DNA from: Spirodela intermedia
Lineage: Eukaryota; Streptophyta; Magnoliopsida; Alismatales; Araceae
Length of the DNA: 64,000 bases
Assembly (NCBI GenBank): GCA_902729315.2
Contig: LR746265.1
Location: 6,640,892-6,704,891 of the forward strand
Direction of reading: 5' to 3'
The notes beneath the pieces are model-generated. The model worked only from the letters and a program-made list of their open reading frames with translations. It searched no databases and was not told the DNA's origin. Position 1 is the first letter of the stretch; every line of letters starts with the position of its first letter. Below are positions 37,686 to 48,080 of the stretch, piece by piece. Made by a program: the position numbers and the translations under genes.

Positions 37686-38512
37686 ACGAAGAACTCATTG
37701 GAGGATGACGAGGACGACTGGGGTGCTCCAACGACCAGACGCCTTACTCTTAAGAGCAAGTTTTTATGAAAAATGGCAGCTTTATCGCATCAGATGATCC
37801 GCACTCATATCCACAGTCGCCTTATACTCTTGCAGCAGCAGGAACCCTGGGAAGCGTTCTTCTATGGCTCTGTGTAATGCGGCGGGCCACCAGAGCGGGA
37901 GGCCTCAGCAGCTTTATCTAACCAGCTGGTAAGCGAGCGATGCGTAGTCCTCTTGCAGAGGATCTCTTCCGATGAAGGAGAAGCTCTTCCCGTGGTTTAG
38001 TAGCTTCAGTTCTTGGCGTACATCCCCTGCTTGGAGCCCTCTGACTCTCCCTCACCGGGCCCGCAGCAGCAGCAGCGCTTCCTGCGCCGCCGCTCAGCCG
38101 ATTGGCACCGTAATGGTCTTGAGGGTCCACCGATTTAGCGGCCAGGATCCTCGGATCCGTTCTCTCGCTTTCTCCTGACTGGTAGCTGACGGCGGGCGGG
38201 TAGTGATGTCGTTGGGCCTCGACGGCGGTCCAGGACGCCGATTCTGACGTGTCCTGGGCCCTGGTGGGCCCCACCTCCTTTACCTCTGTCGCCACTATTA
38301 TTTATTTTATTATTTACTGCTCCTACTGATAATGAAATAAAATAAAAATCTTGAGAAAATGTAGCGCCCTCGACGGGCCAGAGGGGTAAAATAATTCCCA
38401 ACATTAATTATTTCGAAGACGGTCTCTTGAGTGTGAAAATATGGGGCAATCTTTTTAGTCTATATTAATTTTTTAAAAAATACGTGATAATATTTTCTTA
38501 AATTTAAAATAT

Positions 38513-38516
<4 letters not shown>
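37686..38516. other. EDA2 3' flank with an unassigned GC-rich segment
   Basis: The left part is probably the EDA2 3' UTR. From 37800 to 38295 the sequence is GC-rich. A 125-codon minus-strand frame (38295-37918) is open but has no ATG at its 5' end, and its Ala/Ser/Arg-rich product resembles no family I know. I do not call a gene. Confidence 0.4.
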
Positions 38517-38610
<94 letters not shown>

Positions 38611-38622
38611 CTCTATCTCTCC
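38517..38622. repeat. (CT)n / (CTAT)n microsatellite
   Basis: Long CT dinucleotide run to about 38594, then CTAT/CTCT units to 38622. It is the longest microsatellite of the window. Confidence 0.97.
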
Positions 38623-38880
38623 AGAACAGATTTCATGTAAAAGAAAGCTTCCCCCCCCGGTCGCCCAGGTATTTCAGCTCATACCTGGAAGGCGGGGTCC
38701 ACTGGAGAACCGGTCTGTCTAGCCACCCTCACGGACCCAACGGGCTGTAGGGAAAAACAGCTCATACTTCTTTCACGTCTAGTGGAGCCCTTCGAAACCA
38801 CGTAAAAATCCTGGTGTCATCTTCGTCGTGAGTTGTTCGTTTCATATTTCCTTACTTCACACAGCTTCCCTCAGTTGTAT

Positions 38881-40349
38881 CAGTAATGGGCCCTACTCAC
38901 TGAGGGAGCAACCACGGTGGCGTCCGAATCCCCAGTGCCGCCGCGGCTGGGTGCCGCCGCGGCTGGGTGCCGCGCGGTGGTCCGTACGGTGCGGTTACGT
39001 GCATTATCCTGCGGAGTGGCGCTGGAGGCGCGTGTGGAGCGGCGCCAGCACTTCAGGAGGAGCCGCATGAGAAGCGCGCACCGGACCGTAGCGGCGCTGA
39101 GGATATGTGTTGGTTTGGCGCTTAACTGTGTCGGACAGGGGGAGTTTACCGTGTGGAGATCGTGCAAGCGATGCACGCTGGAACGGCGCAGAACAGCGCC
39201 TGGCGACTAAGGCCACGGAATTGCCTGTGTGACGACGGTCCCAGGTGGCCTGAGCGAGGACGCTCGCTGGACAGCCAGGCGAGGATACTCGCGGAATGGC
39301 TAAACGATGACGGTCGTGGATCGGCCAAGGCGACTACGTCGCGGGAGGTCTTGCTGCACGCTGGCGACGCGTGCTGGAATGGCGCAGAACAGCATCGGGC
39401 GACTAAGGTCGCAGGTGGCCTGAGCGGGGACGCTCGCTGGACAGCCAGGCGAGGATGCTCGGGGAGTGGCTGGGCGACGACGGTCGCGGATCGAGCTGGC
39501 GATGGGGTCGCGGAAGGTCGAAGATGCGCGAAGTTGCGCGAAGTTGCGCAGAGTCGTGCGTAACCGCGTCGGCAAGGAAGAAGTCGTGCCACGACAGCTC
39601 TTGATGCGCTGAAGATGTTCGTCAAAATGTGCAGCAGGCGCAGGATGGAACGAACGATGCCAGAACAACGGGACACCTGAGGCGCGCGACATGGCGTCGG
39701 TCGGGCGGTGAACGCGTGCGCAGTGAAGGCTCACGCATGGCAGGGTGTGATCTCGCGCCGCCCAGCGAGATGCGCAGCTGCAGGGCCTGCGTTGGATGAT
39801 TGTGAAGGAGGCCTAGGCACTGGAGGACGTGCGATGGCCTCGGGGACAACGCGGGGAGGCCCTGACACAGAACGTACGCGGCGCTGGCACGGAGCGGGTG
39901 TAACGGACGCTTGGAACACAGGTGCCGTGCGCTGGAGAGACGCAGATAGCATCTGGCGTGGAAAGCAGCGTGCGAATTGCGGTAGCACGTGTTGGAACCA
40001 TTCCCAGTTAGTGGCAGTTCATTGATGTCTCTCGTGGAGTGAGAGCATGATGCGGCAGCAGCCAGGAAACGTGCACAAAGATGTTCGTGGGGCGCGACTT
40101 GGGACTGACTGGGCGACGTGGAATACGCGAGGAGAGTACTCGCGGGATCGTCGCGGGCAGAACGACGCATACGAAGGGATTCGTGGTGCGGCGTGGGGAG
40201 ACTTTATCTTTCAAGTGGGAGATTGTTGTATTCTGTGGAAAGCAAAATGGAGGAGAGGGGCTATCCACATGGTTAGTCCCATATTGGGCATTCTGACGGC
40301 GGGACCCCTCCCCCCTCCTCAGGTTTATAAGTAATGGGCCCTACTCAGT
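38881..40349 (+). mobile_element. Decayed, non-coding LTR-type retroelement fragment (putative)
   Basis: A GC-rich block stands out from its AT-rich surroundings. An 18-base word AGTAATGGGCCCTACTCA is found at both ends (38881-38898 and 40332-40349). Near the right end, AAGTGGGAGAT (40213-40223) looks like a Copia-type polypurine tract, followed at 40224 by TGTTG, a usual LTR start. An LTR-like CCCATATTGGGC word and a TTTATAA box (about 40322-40329) come next. A TTGTATCAG word (38874-38882) recalls, imperfectly, a tRNA-Met primer site. The interior has degenerate direct repeats and no gag or pol similarity. It could be a non-autonomous LTR element with a truncated 5' LTR, or another retroposon flanked by 18-bp target duplications. 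Confidence 0.5.
39177..39466. repeat. Imperfect internal tandem repeat of about 190 bp
   Basis: The segment GCTGGAA-GGCGCAGAACAG, then GCGACTAAGG, then GGTGGCCTGAGCG-GGACGCTCGCTGG and CAGCCAGGCGAGGAT-CTCG, occurs at about 39177-39291 and again at about 39371-39466 with substitutions and a small deletion. A third, weaker GACGACGGTCGCGGATCG-type motif occurs around 39303-39322 and 39475-39492. Confidence 0.8.
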
Positions 40350-40482
40350 GGTTCTGTTGGGCTCCTCGATGGGGTGTTCCCAAGGTGAGCAAAGAATATA
40401 GCTTGTATTCAGTCCGCTCGGAGATTTCGGAGGGTTTGCCCGCGGAATCGCCGGCCCGATCCTATCACCGGCGGCCAAAATG

Positions 40483-41291
40483 CTAGCTAGGGTTCGCAGC
40501 GAAGTAGGCGAGGACTCCGACGAGGGGAGCGTTGATGTAAGTTGTGGGCTCTGACTTACGGAAGTCTGGCCGGTCGTCGCCGTAGGCGTCGTCCTCCCCG
40601 GGGCCACCGACGACGGCACCGACCAGAATGTTTGGGTTGGGGGCCTGCGAGTTAAAGTAGGGTGACCCTTCCTTGCAGCCGATCTGCTCCGGCCGGTCGG
40701 CCTTCGCCGGCAGTGACGACCCCCGGTGGTGGATCCTCTGCGGGTAGCTCTCCCCGTACCCCACCATGTAGGACATCCCCATGGGATTGTCCCCCAGCAG
40801 GTAGTCCACCTGCAAACCACAGCCATGATCAACGGGGGGAAGGAGGAAGAAGGAGCCACCGCCATGAGCGTTGAAAGAAATTAGAGGATGAGCACCTGTT
40901 GCTTGGCGAGGCGGCGGAGGGAGGAGGGATCGACGGCGACGCCGCCGCAGTCGACGGTGCGGGAGGAGCGGGCGAGGTAGTCGGCATAGGCGAGGAGGAG
41001 GAAGGCTATGGAGGTTACGTGCTGCATGTTGCTGCCGCCGGGCTTGTAGATGAGCCCTCCAGGGGTGAACTCGATGTGGGGGGAGGACGACTCCGGAACC
41101 AGCGTGCACATGAAGCTGTCGGCCGACTGCTTGTAGGACTGCAGCCACAGCACCTCCCCCTCCAGGAATTCCTGAGCCAACACCCCACAATGACAGGGAC
41201 CAGTCACCTCCTCCCGCCATTAATGCCATCCTCGTGTCGCCACCATTAACGACGTTTCCTCAGGATCCCCTTTCTCTCATAGAGGTAGATA

Positions 41292-41348
<57 letters not shown>

Positions 41349-42671
41349 GAGAGAACCTTGGAGATGAGGACGTTGATGCCGGCGTGCTTGTTGTCCCAGC
41401 CGAACTCGTTGATGTTGTCGTCGGCGCCGAGGGTCTTGCCGTTGTTCTGGATGTAGCTGAGGAAGGAGACGTTCGCGGAAGCTCGCCGGAGCCACGCCGC
41501 CGACCACAGGAGCTCGTCCTGGTAGCCGTCGAAATCGCAGTAGAAGGGGCAGACGCCGGCCTTCAGCCCTGTGTCGTCGCTGTAGGCGCCCTTGTAGCTG
41601 TCCGCGAACTCGAACGTCGTCGTTGCTCCCCGCAGCAGCCGTTCGGCGTAGGTGGCGTCCGCCTCTCGGAAGGCCATCGACGCCGCCGCCAGCGCCGCCG
41701 CCGTCTCGCCGGCGACCTCCGAGCCCGGCCTGTCGGGCGTGACGCTGTACACCGTGCGCGGCGTGTCCATATCCTCCGGCCTCTCCCAGCAGTTGTGGTC
41801 CTTCAGCGGGTCTCCCACCTGCAACAAAATCGATCCGAGCTCTGAATCTATCCTACTTTGACGCCCATTGTTACTTAATGATATCAATCACATCGGAGCT
41901 AACGCAACTAAGGTTTCTCTCTCTACATTACGCTACATCAGTCCATCAGCTCCGTTCTCGTGGAAGCTCCCCATCATCGTTGACTGAGGAAGTGGCAAAT
42001 ATTGACTAGAATCCACGGTAGATCAATCATGTACTACAACACCGCCCCAGGGAGAGTCAGAGGATCGTCAGGCTCTGATCAGACAGACACCCATGATTCT
42101 CCCTTCCACACCAATCAAGTCACCTTTTTTCCTGATCCCTAAACCAGTTAATGCTACGAGCACAGTAAAGCTGCAAATTTTAACTCAACCCGAAGAGAGG
42201 AGGAGGAGGAGAGAGAGAGAGGCAGAAAGCAATGTGGACCGTCATTACCTGGACGTACACCCTGTCGGGGTGGGCGATGGTCTTGAGGAGGTAGTCGGTG
42301 GCCCAGCGGAGCGCCGTCAGGGAGTGGCGGAGGTCCTCCGGCGGCATGATGCCGCCAAACTCCACCACGCTCCAGGCGAGCATGGTGGCGGTGAAGGCCA
42401 TGGGGAAGCCGAACTTGACGTTGTCGCCGGCGTCGTAGTAGCCGCCGACGAGGTCAACACCGGCCTCCGCCCCGTCGGAGAGGCCCGAATCTCCCCGCCA
42501 TTTGAGCCTCTGGTCAGCGGGGAGCTGCCCCGATCGCTGCCCCTCGAAGAAGAGTATGCTCTTGCTCAGTGCCTCGCCGTAGTCGTGAGAACCACCGCCG
42601 GAGGATGGCCGGAGGGCCATTGCCAGCAGAAGTAAACAAGCCAGAGAAGGGAGAGTCGAGAGCAGCGCCAT
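40483..42671 (-). CDS. Endoglucanase, glycoside hydrolase family 9 (class B, secreted)
   Basis: Four coding exons, 42671-42249, 41818-41357, 41171-40896 and 40809-40483, give 495 residues. It is predicted to hydrolyse beta-1,4-glucan linkages in the cell wall. A hydrophobic signal peptide covers residues 1 to about 22. The catalytic module starts at [18 protein letters not shown]. Asp80 and Asp83 lie in [12 protein letters not shown] (catalytic base region). His414 is in RIHHRGSS. The second GH9 signature holds Asp residues 465-469 and the catalytic acid Glu474 in [13 protein letters not shown]. There is no CBM49 and no membrane anchor after the signal, so this is class B, closest in feel to Arabidopsis CEL3/CEL5 or endoglucanase 17. 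All introns are phase 0. The start is the only ATG ahead of the signal peptide. A compound GC/GA microsatellite lies in intron 2. Confidence 0.95.
41291..41345. repeat. Compound (GC)n(GA)n microsatellite
   Basis: About 8 GC units run directly into about 18 GA units inside the second intron of the GH9 gene. Confidence 0.95.
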
Positions 42672-43106
42672 GAAGGCTCCTCCCTTCCCTTCTCTCCTGA
42701 ATGGGTAAGAGACAGATGGTACCAGCCGGTTGGGGGGACGATGGCGGGGCAGGGGGCCGTTATTTATAACTGGGGATTATATGGAAGGGTTGTCACGGGA
42801 GGGAGGAGGAAGAGTTAGGGTTAGTGCTTGAGTTTGCGGCCGGAAGTGACGGGGGGAGCCCGTGTATGTGCCGACACGGGTACTGCCCTTGTCAGTCATT
42901 CACATGCAGCGGGGCGGCCACGAGAGAGTTCTCTCTCCGCCACCTCATCACTACCCTACTTATTCCACAGATATGAGATAGGGAGAGGGGGAGAGGGAGA
43001 TGGAGAGAGAGAGGGAGGGAGGGAGGGAGGGAGGGAGCAAGAGGATGAAACGTTTATCTACCCTCAATTTAGGGTGAGAAGACTGGTTACTGCATGGGTT
43101 GTATAG

Positions 43107-43147
<41 letters not shown>

Positions 43148-44995
43148 AGCTGGAACATTAATGATATGGGTCAGGAAATTGTAATTGCACGAGGCAGGGT
43201 TGCCAGGGTCTTCTTCCCTACACTTCGTCCTCCAGACGTTACCAATCCGATCTAGAGGAATAAAGCATACGATCGATCAGACGGGACCTCAGATCAAAAG
43301 ACGATTCTACTGATGAGACAACCGCGGTCATGGCTGGAGGCTGGCCTAATCTCCAGACCCCGCCGAGCTTTCCTCTGGTGGTATTGAAGGAAAAAGACCC
43401 TCCTTTAAATCTACCCATAATATCCAAATATAACGATAAGCTCCCATCGGATGTCTACTCGCCCAATGGCATTTTATGAGTTCATGATGTATTAAATACA
43501 GGATCGAACTTGTCGCCTTTACTGAGAGATTATTCTGGCAATGGCAATGTCAGAAGCCTCACCCATACGAGGAGTACCCATCTGGGATGGGAGCAGTTCT
43601 AGACTGGTCATTAAAGATGCCTTCTTTCTTTTGGATGGGCTGGTATTCGTTGTCTGTTGACAGTTAAAGCGGGGGAGAGAGAGAGAGAGAGAGAGGTCAC
43701 GGCATGCACACTGATGATCAACGGATCTCTGGTTGGCGGGTGGGCTCTGTGAGGCTGAGGATGGCCTGGAATGGGTAAGCTCGGGACGGAGAGTGGATTC
43801 TTTTGACTTGGTTGAGGGAGGGCTTGTCGAGGGAGAGATAGAGAGCGGAGAGAGAAAGAGGCGGCGGCGTCCTCCTCGCAGCTCGTCTCCTTCGCCGCGC
43901 TCTCAGCTCTCTTCTCTACCCATCGCTGCCGTCGTCGCCGTCCGCCTCATCCTCCTCGTGCTTCAGAGGAAAGAGCTTTGCTTGAGCCAGCCGAAAGCCA
44001 GAGATGCTCTCCGGCGGTGGTCACCGTCGGAGCTCTTTAGATCGACCGGACTGATCCCACTTTGCGGCGGCGGAGAAGACCGGCAGCACTCCCCAGAGGT
44101 CATTCCAGAAGGGAGAAAGAGATGTCTCTTAAACCCTCAACCACATATATTTATGATAGTAACCTAAGTTTTTACGTCCGACTCTCTGGACTATTCTAGG
44201 ATTGATCCCCGTGAGGAAACAGTACTATCGCGAAAGTGGAGGACAACGCGTTAATTAAACTACTTTTGAGGATAAAATCGTAACGTCACAAAAAGGCGGC
44301 GTATGGGATGCCAACGGTCTCGACAAGTTCGGTAGAACTGGGTCCACCACAAGGCGTGGTCCATTGGGGCTCAAGCTCTTGGCGGTATTAGATCGGACGG
44401 ACAGGATTCTCTAGATCCAATAAAAAAAACCAAACCGGCTGGACAAGACTGGTCCAGGCCACGTGGATCAGATAGGACCGTGCCAGCATGGCAGACGTAC
44501 ACGCGAAGTCAAGTGCATGATGATTGTCACGAATTATATAATATCGGGAGATAAAAACCCTGACATTATGGGACATTATCACGAATTAGTACACTTATTC
44601 GTGAACCAGTTACAATTAGGGCAATTTTTTAAAAATAATTTATTTCACGCAGTAAAATAAAAAAACGAGTTGCATGTGAAGACTTTTTATTTTTTTGGGC
44701 TAGATATATGATTATTTTTAAAAAGTTTAACTATGCATATGTATACATTTTATAATTAAACTATGCTTATTTTTACTTCTATAAGTAAAACTATGCGTAA
44801 ACATATATCCATTATTACTTGATCATGTAAGAATATATTCCAAGTGTTGGGTAATGATGTTTTTTTCCTTCGTCAACGATGTCTGCCGCGTCTTCGTCAA
44901 CCGAGAACGATTGCTGGGACAACAGCTTACCCAGGAGGAAAAGTCAACGAGGTTGGGCCGTCCGAATCGACCATCTCGGACGGATCCGACCACGG
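42672..44995. other. GH9 promoter side and intergenic region
   Basis: No gene is recognised. It contains GGGA (about 43013-43036) and GA runs (43109-43144, 43675-43695). Read on the GH9 sense strand these are pyrimidine-rich. The right third is AT-rich and includes the 3' flank of the first PPR gene. A plus-strand frame at 43733-44167 has no recognisable family. Confidence 0.55.
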
Positions 44996-47434
44996 TCACC
45001 AGTAATTTCCGCAGGAGCAAGCACCGTTCTTGAAGTGGTGGAACCGCCGGCCGTCCCTGACGACGACCTCCCTCTCCCCCACCATGGACATGAACATGAC
45101 GGCGGCGTGGCAATCCCCGCAGATCCTCAGGTTCTTGAACACCCTCACCGTCGCCGCCGGTGGGAGCTTCATCATCCCGAACGCCACCGCCAGCTTCTCG
45201 CTGTGGGTGGACAGCGCCTGCTCCTTCTGACCTTGCTCCACGTCCTGGAAGACGAATCTGGTGTCCGGGAGGTACCCCGCCTTCCTCATCCTCGCCCCGA
45301 GCACCTCCAAAAACCTGTAAACCTCCCGGATTTCCGGGTGAGAAGCGTCGTCGACGAGGAAGACGTTGACCTCTCCGGCGACCTCCACCCAGCTGCAACC
45401 AGGCTCCTTCTTCACCTGCCTGTCCTTCATCAGCTTCCTCACCCGAGCGACGTCGTCCCACCGACGGACGGCGGCGTAGATGTTCGCCAGGAGGATGTAG
45501 GCGCCGTCGTGCCGGGGGCTCATCTCCAGGAGCTTGTCCGCCGCCTGTACGCCGAGCTCCATGTCCCCGTGGATGCGGCAGGCGGAGAGCACCGCCTCCC
45601 ACATCGCCGGGCTGGGATCCGACGGCAGCGACTGGAGCACCTCCATCGCCTCCGCCAGCCTCCCCGCCCTGCCCAGCAGATCCACCACCTGAGCATAGTG
45701 ATCTTCCCCAGGGGTGAAGCCGTGGTCTTCCTCCATGGCTCTGAAGTACCGCAGGCCTTCGTCGACCAGGCCGGCATGGTTACAGGCCGAGAGGACGGTG
45801 AGGAAGGTGATCCGGTCGGGTTGGATTCCTTCCTTCTGCAGCATTTCTTCGAACAGCTCCACCGCCTCGCTTCCATGCCCGTGCTGCCCGAGCGCGGCGA
45901 CCATGGCGTTCCACGAGACACCGTCGGGGCCGGACATGCCGAGGAAAACCAGGCGAGCCGCCTCCACGGCGCCGCACTTGGCGTACATCGTCAGGAGGGC
46001 GTTCGCCGCCGAGTTGCTCGCCGGGTAGCCGCAGCGGATGAGCTGCCCGTGCAGCTGCCGGCCGTGCTCCAGCGCGCCGAGCCCGGCGCAGGCCGCGAGC
46101 GCCCCCGAGAAGGCGTAGTCGCAGGGGTCGATCCCCCCGGCCGTCGCCGCCCTCATGCTGCCGAACAGCCGCAGCGCTTCTTCTCCGAAGCCATTCTGCG
46201 TGAGCCCGGCGATCATCACCGTGCAGGCCACCCGGTTCTTGCAGGGCATGGCGGCGAAGATCTCCCGCGCCTCATCGATCCTCACCGAATCCATGCAACC
46301 CGACAGGATGGCGTTCCACGAGACGGAATCTTTGGCTCTGATCCTGTCGAACACCCGCCGGCCGCGGTCGAGCTCGCCAGACCTGCAGTAGAGCGTGACC
46401 AGAGCGTTCTCGACGGGCAACGCCGCCTCCGGCGAGAGCTCGATCCCTCCAGAGCGGGTGATGCAGCCGTGGACGGCCTTGCCGAGCCTGAATAGCCCTG
46501 AATTCGCGCAGGCGCTGATGACGCTGGTGTAGGTGAACTCGTCCATGGGAACCCCTTCCGAGTTCATCTTCCTGAACAGGTCTAAGGCCTCCGAGGAGTG
46601 CCCCTGGTGCACATACCCTGATATCATCGCGTTCCAGACAACGTCGAATCTCTGCGACATTCCATCGAACAGCTGCCGTGCACCGTCAAGGTCACCGCGC
46701 CGCGTATGGCCGACCAGAATTGTCGTCCAGGTGAGCTCGTCCCTGGCCAGCATGGCGTCGAATACTCTGCGGGCGGAGAGGACCGCCTGCGCGGGGGAGC
46801 ACTTGAAGTAGAGCGCGATGAGGGCGTTGGAGACAGATACGACAGACTCCGACCCGTACTTCACGACGGCGGCGTGGAGCTGCTCGCACTGGCGGAGGTC
46901 GATATCTGGGACGGCGGCCGCCGCGCTGAGGACGCCGGTGAACGTGTAGTCGTCGGGGCAGAGACCGCTGCGGATCATCCCGCAGAAGAGCTCTGCCGAG
47001 GGGCCACCCTCGCCGGCGCGAGAGTAAGCCGATATCATCGAGTTGTAGGAGACGGTGTCGCGGATTCCCAGAGGCATTTCATCGAACACTTGCCGTGCGA
47101 GCTTGAGATTCCCGGAGTTTGCGTAGGCAACGACGAGCGTCGTCCTGGCTACCACATCGGGTCGGGGAGCGGCGTCGAACAGGCTGCGGGCGGCGGTGAG
47201 ATCGCCGGACTTGGCGTAGAGGTCGATGAAGCGGTTGCGGATGTGGCTGCGGGGGGCGAAGCCGGAGGTGAGGATGCGGCCGTGGAGGGCGCGGAGGCGG
47301 CGGAGTAGGAGTCGAGGCGAGGCGGTGGCGAGCGGGGCGAGGCGGTTGAGGTGGGCGGCGTAGGAGTTGGCGAGCGCCGCCACGTCGACGGGGAGGGCGG
47401 CGGCGAGGAGACCCGCGGCGGCGCTCATCGTCAT
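44996..47434 (-). CDS. DYW-class PPR protein (At1g25360-like), intronless
   Basis: An 812-residue intronless protein of the PLS-DYW class, expected to bind a specific organelle transcript and drive C-to-U editing. The N-terminal 50 residues are rich in Ala, Leu and Arg, as in an organelle presequence. PPR repeats fill about residues 60-610, with units such as DVVARTTLVVAYANSGNLK and VSWNAMVAALGQHGHG. E and E+ regions follow, then the PG box (PGCSWVEV, 678) and the DYW deaminase domain. The zinc and catalytic residues are present: His744 and Glu746 (HSEKLAVAFG), Cys772 and Cys775 (CGDCH), and Cys806/Cys808 near the terminal CGNYW, which replaces the canonical DYW. The repeat order closely follows Arabidopsis At1g25360. 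Mitochondrial or plastid targeting cannot be told. The first of two ATGs (MTM) was taken as start. Confidence 0.94.
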   Translation of the reverse strand: MTMSAAAGLLAAALPVDVAALANSYAAHLNRLAPLATASPRLLLRRLRALHGRILTSGFAPRSHIRNRFIDLYAKSGDLTAARSLFDAAPRPDVVARTTLVVAYANSGNLKLARQVFDEMPLGIRDTVSYNSMISAYSRAGEGGPSAELFCGMIRSGLCPDDYTFTGVLSAAAAVPDIDLRQCEQLHAAVVKYGSESVVSVSNALIALYFKCSPAQAVLSARRVFDAMLARDELTWTTILVGHTRRGDLDGARQLFDGMSQRFDVVWNAMISGYVHQGHSSEALDLFRKMNSEGVPMDEFTYTSVISACANSGLFRLGKAVHGCITRSGGIELSPEAALPVENALVTLYCRSGELDRGRRVFDRIRAKDSVSWNAILSGCMDSVRIDEAREIFAAMPCKNRVACTVMIAGLTQNGFGEEALRLFGSMRAATAGGIDPCDYAFSGALAACAGLGALEHGRQLHGQLIRCGYPASNSAANALLTMYAKCGAVEAARLVFLGMSGPDGVSWNAMVAALGQHGHGSEAVELFEEMLQKEGIQPDRITFLTVLSACNHAGLVDEGLRYFRAMEEDHGFTPGEDHYAQVVDLLGRAGRLAEAMEVLQSLPSDPSPAMWEAVLSACRIHGDMELGVQAADKLLEMSPRHDGAYILLANIYAAVRRWDDVARVRKLMKDRQVKKEPGCSWVEVAGEVNVFLVDDASHPEIREVYRFLEVLGARMRKAGYLPDTRFVFQDVEQGQKEQALSTHSEKLAVAFGMMKLPPAATVRVFKNLRICGDCHAAVMFMSMVGEREVVVRDGRRFHHFKNGACSCGNYW

Positions 47435-48080
47435 TCTTCATGGTCGAGGATGGACGCTCCCCAGTTGCCTCACTAGGTTTTCAGAGCGAGTCATCGATTC
47501 TAAAGGAAGAGCAGGAAAAAAGCTCGTCTCAACCGTAGCCGTTCTTATTCTAGCCTTGTCCGTTATTATTCTATTAATCTCTAAATTACAGATATAATTA
47601 TGTCAAAAATCTAAATCGAAAGGAGGAAAATTATAAAAAAACCCTTTTATTTATCTACAAATAAATTTAATATTCTGTTGAGGACAGTGGTATTACTCAG
47701 ACGACGCGGAGTTACCAGACCTGAAGGTCTGCTGAAGCACGTCATCGTCTTCCTCCTCCCCGCCCACGAATGGGACGCCCAACACCGGCACCGGCGAGCT
47801 GCTCCGCCGCTTTCCAACCCGCGTCACGGCCGAGAATCTCTTCGTCCTCCACCGGGAAACCATATTCTCGTTCGCCACCTCTGCATGTCTGCGCCCTGGT
47901 CCGTACCTGATCGTAGACGGGGGATCATCAAGACGTTGACTTTCTATACTGAAAATGACACTGCCATTGTTCGATGACAGTAAGAATGTCAAATCGAGTC
48001 AAAGCGAGTGTGATTCTAACTGGGTTGACCAAGGTAGGATCCCAAGCCATGTGCTTGGGGAAGAGGGGGCCTTACCGAGT
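47435..48080. other. Spacer between the two PPR genes
   Basis: Left part (47435-47680) is AT-rich and should hold the promoter of the first PPR gene. Right part (47690-48080) is richer in GC and includes the 3' flank of the second. Overlapping short frames on both strands at 47678-47992 show no recognisable family. Confidence 0.6.

Noticed and set aside
39146-40170. Several long overlapping frames on both strands in the GC-rich element
   Set aside because: High GC lowers stop frequency in all frames. No gag, protease, integrase or reverse-transcriptase motif is seen.
43733-44167. 144-codon plus-strand frame upstream of the GH9 gene
   Set aside because: No ATG-led conserved product, Arg/Ser-rich composition, and GA repeat nearby.
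44879-46495. 538-codon plus-strand open frame opposite the first PPR gene
   Set aside because: It is a shadow of the GC-rich PPR codons. Its Arg/His/Pro/Val-rich product has no domain, while the minus strand encodes a complete DYW protein.
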